DNA of 15,756 nt, taken from NCBI GenBank assembly GCA_050330055.1, contig JBHJOF010000323.1, positions 1 through 15,756 of the forward strand. The letters are read 5' to 3'. Of the stretch, positions 13,727 through 15,756 are shown in pieces. Numbering within the stretch: position 1 is the first letter of the stretch; each line of letters starts with the position of its first letter. Source of the DNA: JBHJOF01 sp050330055. Its GTDB lineage: Bacteria > Pseudomonadota > Alphaproteobacteria > Kiloniellales > JAKSDN01. The position numbers and the translations under genes were made by a program. A model generated the notes under the pieces. That model did no database searches. It was given only the letters and a program-made list of their open reading frames with translations, and was not told where the DNA came from.

Positions 13727-15679
13727 ATGACCGACGCTTCCGCGCCCTCCCCTCGCTCGCGCCTCGTGATCGAGGGACTCTACTTTCTCACCGCGATCTT
13801 CTTCTTCGGCTATCTCTTCAACTACTACTTGACCAGCCTGGGCGGGCCGGTGCTGCTCGCCATTACCCTGGTGCCGGTCACCTTCGTCCTCTTCACCCTC
13901 GACGCACTGCGCAACAGCGAGCTCTACCCGCGGCTTCCGGCGCTCGCCAACTACGTCATCGCCGCGGTCTATATCGCCATCTCCGTCGCCGTCGCCGTCT
14001 ACATGCACACGGAATATGAGGAGATCGGCACGGTGCGGGCCGGATTCTGGAACACCACCGACCTCGTCATGGGCGCGCTGATGGCGGTGCTGATCCTTGA
14101 GTTCGCGCGCAGGCGCTACATGCCGCTGTTCGTCGTCAACGTCATCCTGATCCTCTACGCCGTTTATGGATCGCTGGTACCCGGCATGTTCTTCCATCCC
14201 GGGCTGAGCTGGCCGCGCATCGCAAGCGCCATGAGCGTCGAGATGTCGACCGGCATCTTCTCCAACCTGCCCCAGCTTGCCCTGACCCTGATCGGCTCGT
14301 TCATCCTGGTGCTGAGCGTGCTGCGCGCCTATGGCTGCATCGACTCGATTCTCCGCGGCGCCGCGCATATCGCCTTTCGCTCGCCGCACGCCCTGCCGCA
14401 GACCGCCGTGTTCGGCTCCACCTGCGTCGCCGCCGTGAGCGGCAGCGGCGCGGCCAACGCGATCACCACGGGAGCGGCCACCATCCCCGCCATGATCGGC
14501 GCCGGCATGCCGCGTGTGACCGCGGCCGCCATCGAAACCGCCTCGTCGCTGGGTGGCCAGTTGATGCCGCCGATCATGGGAATCTCCGCCTTCCTGATGG
14601 CCGAGTTCCTGGGCAAGAGCTACTTCGACGTCGTCGCGCGCGGCTATGCCCCGGCGATCATCTACATCGTCAGCGTCGCCCTTTCCGTCTACCTGCTGTC
14701 CTCACGCTATCGTTCCCGCCTCGACACCGTCCCGGCCCAGACGATGCGCTGGAGGGACTGGACCAACGTCGGCGCCTTCTTCGCGGTGGTCGGCGGCCTG
14801 ATCGGCCTGATGGCGGTCTTGCATCTGCCGCCGATGTTTGCGGCGCTCTACGTCTTCATCGCCGTCGCCGGCCTCCTGGCGGCGCTGCAGCTCGCATCGC
14901 TGGCATGGATGCGCAGCTGGTCGCTGCGGGAAGTCGTCGCCCCGCTCGGGCGCTTCGTCGACACCTTCGGGCGCATGACCGCAGACTTGACGCTCTTGCT
15001 TGCGACCCTGTCGATCATGACCGGCGCGCTCGTCATCACGGGCGTGCCGACCAAGGTCGGCGCCCTTCTCATCGAGGCTGCCGGCGTCAACCTCGTCGCC
15101 ATGGTGCTTCTCGCCTTTCTCTTCGGGGCGCTGCTCGGGACCGGCCTGCCGCCGGCGCCGACCTATATCATCGTCGCTCTGGTGATCGCGCCGCCCATGA
15201 TCCGCGTCGGCGTCGATCCGTGGGTGGTCCACTTCTTCGCATTCTTCCTCGCCGTCTGGGGCGAGCTGACGCCGCCCACCTCGGTCGTCGCGGCTGTTAC
15301 GGCCAAGATCGCCGACGCCTCCTTCGGCCAGACGCTGTTCCGGGCGATCCAGATATGCATCTCGCTGTTCGTCCTGATGGCCGGTATCTTCGTGCGGCCA
15401 AGTCTCGTCACCGAGCCCGGGCTCGGGCAGATCACCGCCATGCTGCTAATCATGCTGGCGGCGGTCGGCGTCACCTTTGCCATCCAGGCGCGCTTCGCAG
15501 ACCGCCGCCCCGTCGATCTGAGTTTGCGTGTCGTGCTCATGACCTTCGCCCTCGTCGTCCTGTTTCATCCGAACGAGCAGGTCGCCTGGCTGGCCGGATT
15601 GCCGGTTCTGTGGTTTGTCGGCTACTGGCTGTTGCGCCGCCGCAACGTCCCGGTCGCCCCGGCGACGCCCTCCGGCTGA
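13727..15679 (+). CDS. Fused TRAP transporter permease (4TM small plus large subunit, TAXI type)
   Basis: The product is 650 residues, the usual size for the fused permeases that serve TAXI proteins. Hydrophobic segments fill almost the whole length. The first 110-120 residues match the small (DctQ-like) subunit and the rest the DctM-like channel. The hallmark AAVSGSGAANAITTGAATIPA begins near residue 228 and is followed by ETASSLGGQLMPPIMG. The second half repeats the pattern as LLGTGLPPAPTYIIVALVIAPP and ELTPPTSVVAAVTAKIA, as expected for the two inverted halves of TRAP permeases. The ATG at 13727 has no good purine-rich site upstream, which with the hairpin at 13673-13700 suggests modest translation. 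It is the partner of the TAXI protein 76 bases upstream. The 77 bases after its stop show no clear terminator or gene. Confidence 0.92.
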   Translation: MTDASAPSPRSRLVIEGLYFLTAIFFFGYLFNYYLTSLGGPVLLAITLVPVTFVLFTLDALRNSELYPRLPALANYVIAAVYIAISVAVAVYMHTEYEEIGTVRAGFWNTTDLVMGALMAVLILEFARRRYMPLFVVNVILILYAVYGSLVPGMFFHPGLSWPRIASAMSVEMSTGIFSNLPQLALTLIGSFILVLSVLRAYGCIDSILRGAAHIAFRSPHALPQTAVFGSTCVAAVSGSGAANAITTGAATIPAMIGAGMPRVTAAAIETASSLGGQLMPPIMGISAFLMAEFLGKSYFDVVARGYAPAIIYIVSVALSVYLLSSRYRSRLDTVPAQTMRWRDWTNVGAFFAVVGGLIGLMAVLHLPPMFAALYVFIAVAGLLAALQLASLAWMRSWSLREVVAPLGRFVDTFGRMTADLTLLLATLSIMTGALVITGVPTKVGALLIEAAGVNLVAMVLLAFLFGALLGTGLPPAPTYIIVALVIAPPMIRVGVDPWVVHFFAFFLAVWGELTPPTSVVAAVTAKIADASFGQTLFRAIQICISLFVLMAGIFVRPSLVTEPGLGQITAMLLIMLAAVGVTFAIQARFADRRPVDLSLRVVLMTFALVVLFHPNEQVAWLAGLPVLWFVGYWLLRRRNVPVAPATPSG

Positions 15680-15756
15680 GGTCGAGCGAAGCCGTGCCGT
15701 CGAGCCTTTCTGCGGCGCCGTCTCGGCCCCTGCGAGCCATGCGTCGGAAGTTCGGC

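Noticed and set aside
13238..14389. Minus-strand open frame opposite the TRAP genes
   Set aside because: Asp/Gly/His/Arg-rich antisense product of hydrophobic-coding DNA; no independent support.
1..15756. CRISPR arrays, tRNA or rRNA genes, phage genes
   Set aside because: No regularly spaced repeats, cloverleaf-like or rRNA sequence, or phage protein patterns were seen on either strand.

Overview
This is a GC-rich window (roughly two-thirds G+C by eye) with proteobacterial gene style. It carries two divergent solute-uptake loci separated by a 493-base regulatory region. The Tat-type LivK, the TAXI-TRAP system, heavy ATGA-type gene overlap and the IS5-like element would fit a soil or aquatic alphaproteobacterium. 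That assignment is an inference from style, not from a marker gene.

Left edge (1-~118): the 3' end of an IS5-family transposase gene and its terminal sequence. It stops a few bases short of the last gene of the leftward operon.

Minus strand, read right to left (12134 down to 125): one apparent nine-gene operon. A Tat-exported LivK-type binding protein (10731-12134) is followed by a 793-codon exported protein with two modules, called A and B here (8245-10626). Next come the four core parts of a branched-chain-amino-acid-type (HAAT) ABC importer: livH, livM, livG and livF (4534-7974). Then come a stand-alone copy of module A (3330-4469), a His-rich cupredoxin-like exported protein (2902-3333), and a polytopic membrane protein whose C-terminal third is a second copy of module B (125-2902). 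The last three genes overlap by 1-4 bases, as do livH-M-G-F, so each block is probably translationally coupled. The A and B modules therefore occur once fused and once split inside one operon, with half of the split pair tethered to a membrane protein. Module B carries short motifs typical of family-5 (Dpp/Opp-type) binding proteins. The membrane protein's N-terminal part resembles a family often auto-labelled 'fenitrothion hydrolase'; I do not transfer that function.

Plus strand (12628-15679): a TAXI-type TRAP transporter made of an exported binding protein and a fused small/large permease.

The intergenic region 12135-12627 holds a good sigma70-like promoter facing the ABC operon, with a predicted leader of about 275 nt. 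The leader can fold so as to bury the livK ribosome binding site. A weaker promoter candidate faces the TRAP genes. In both systems a GC-rich hairpin sits between the binding-protein gene and the next gene, which would suit higher binding-protein expression. The most novel content is the ABC importer joined to the A/B modules, the cupredoxin and the Cys/His-rich membrane protein. Its substrate cannot be read from the sequence; a metal or redox link is a hypothesis only.
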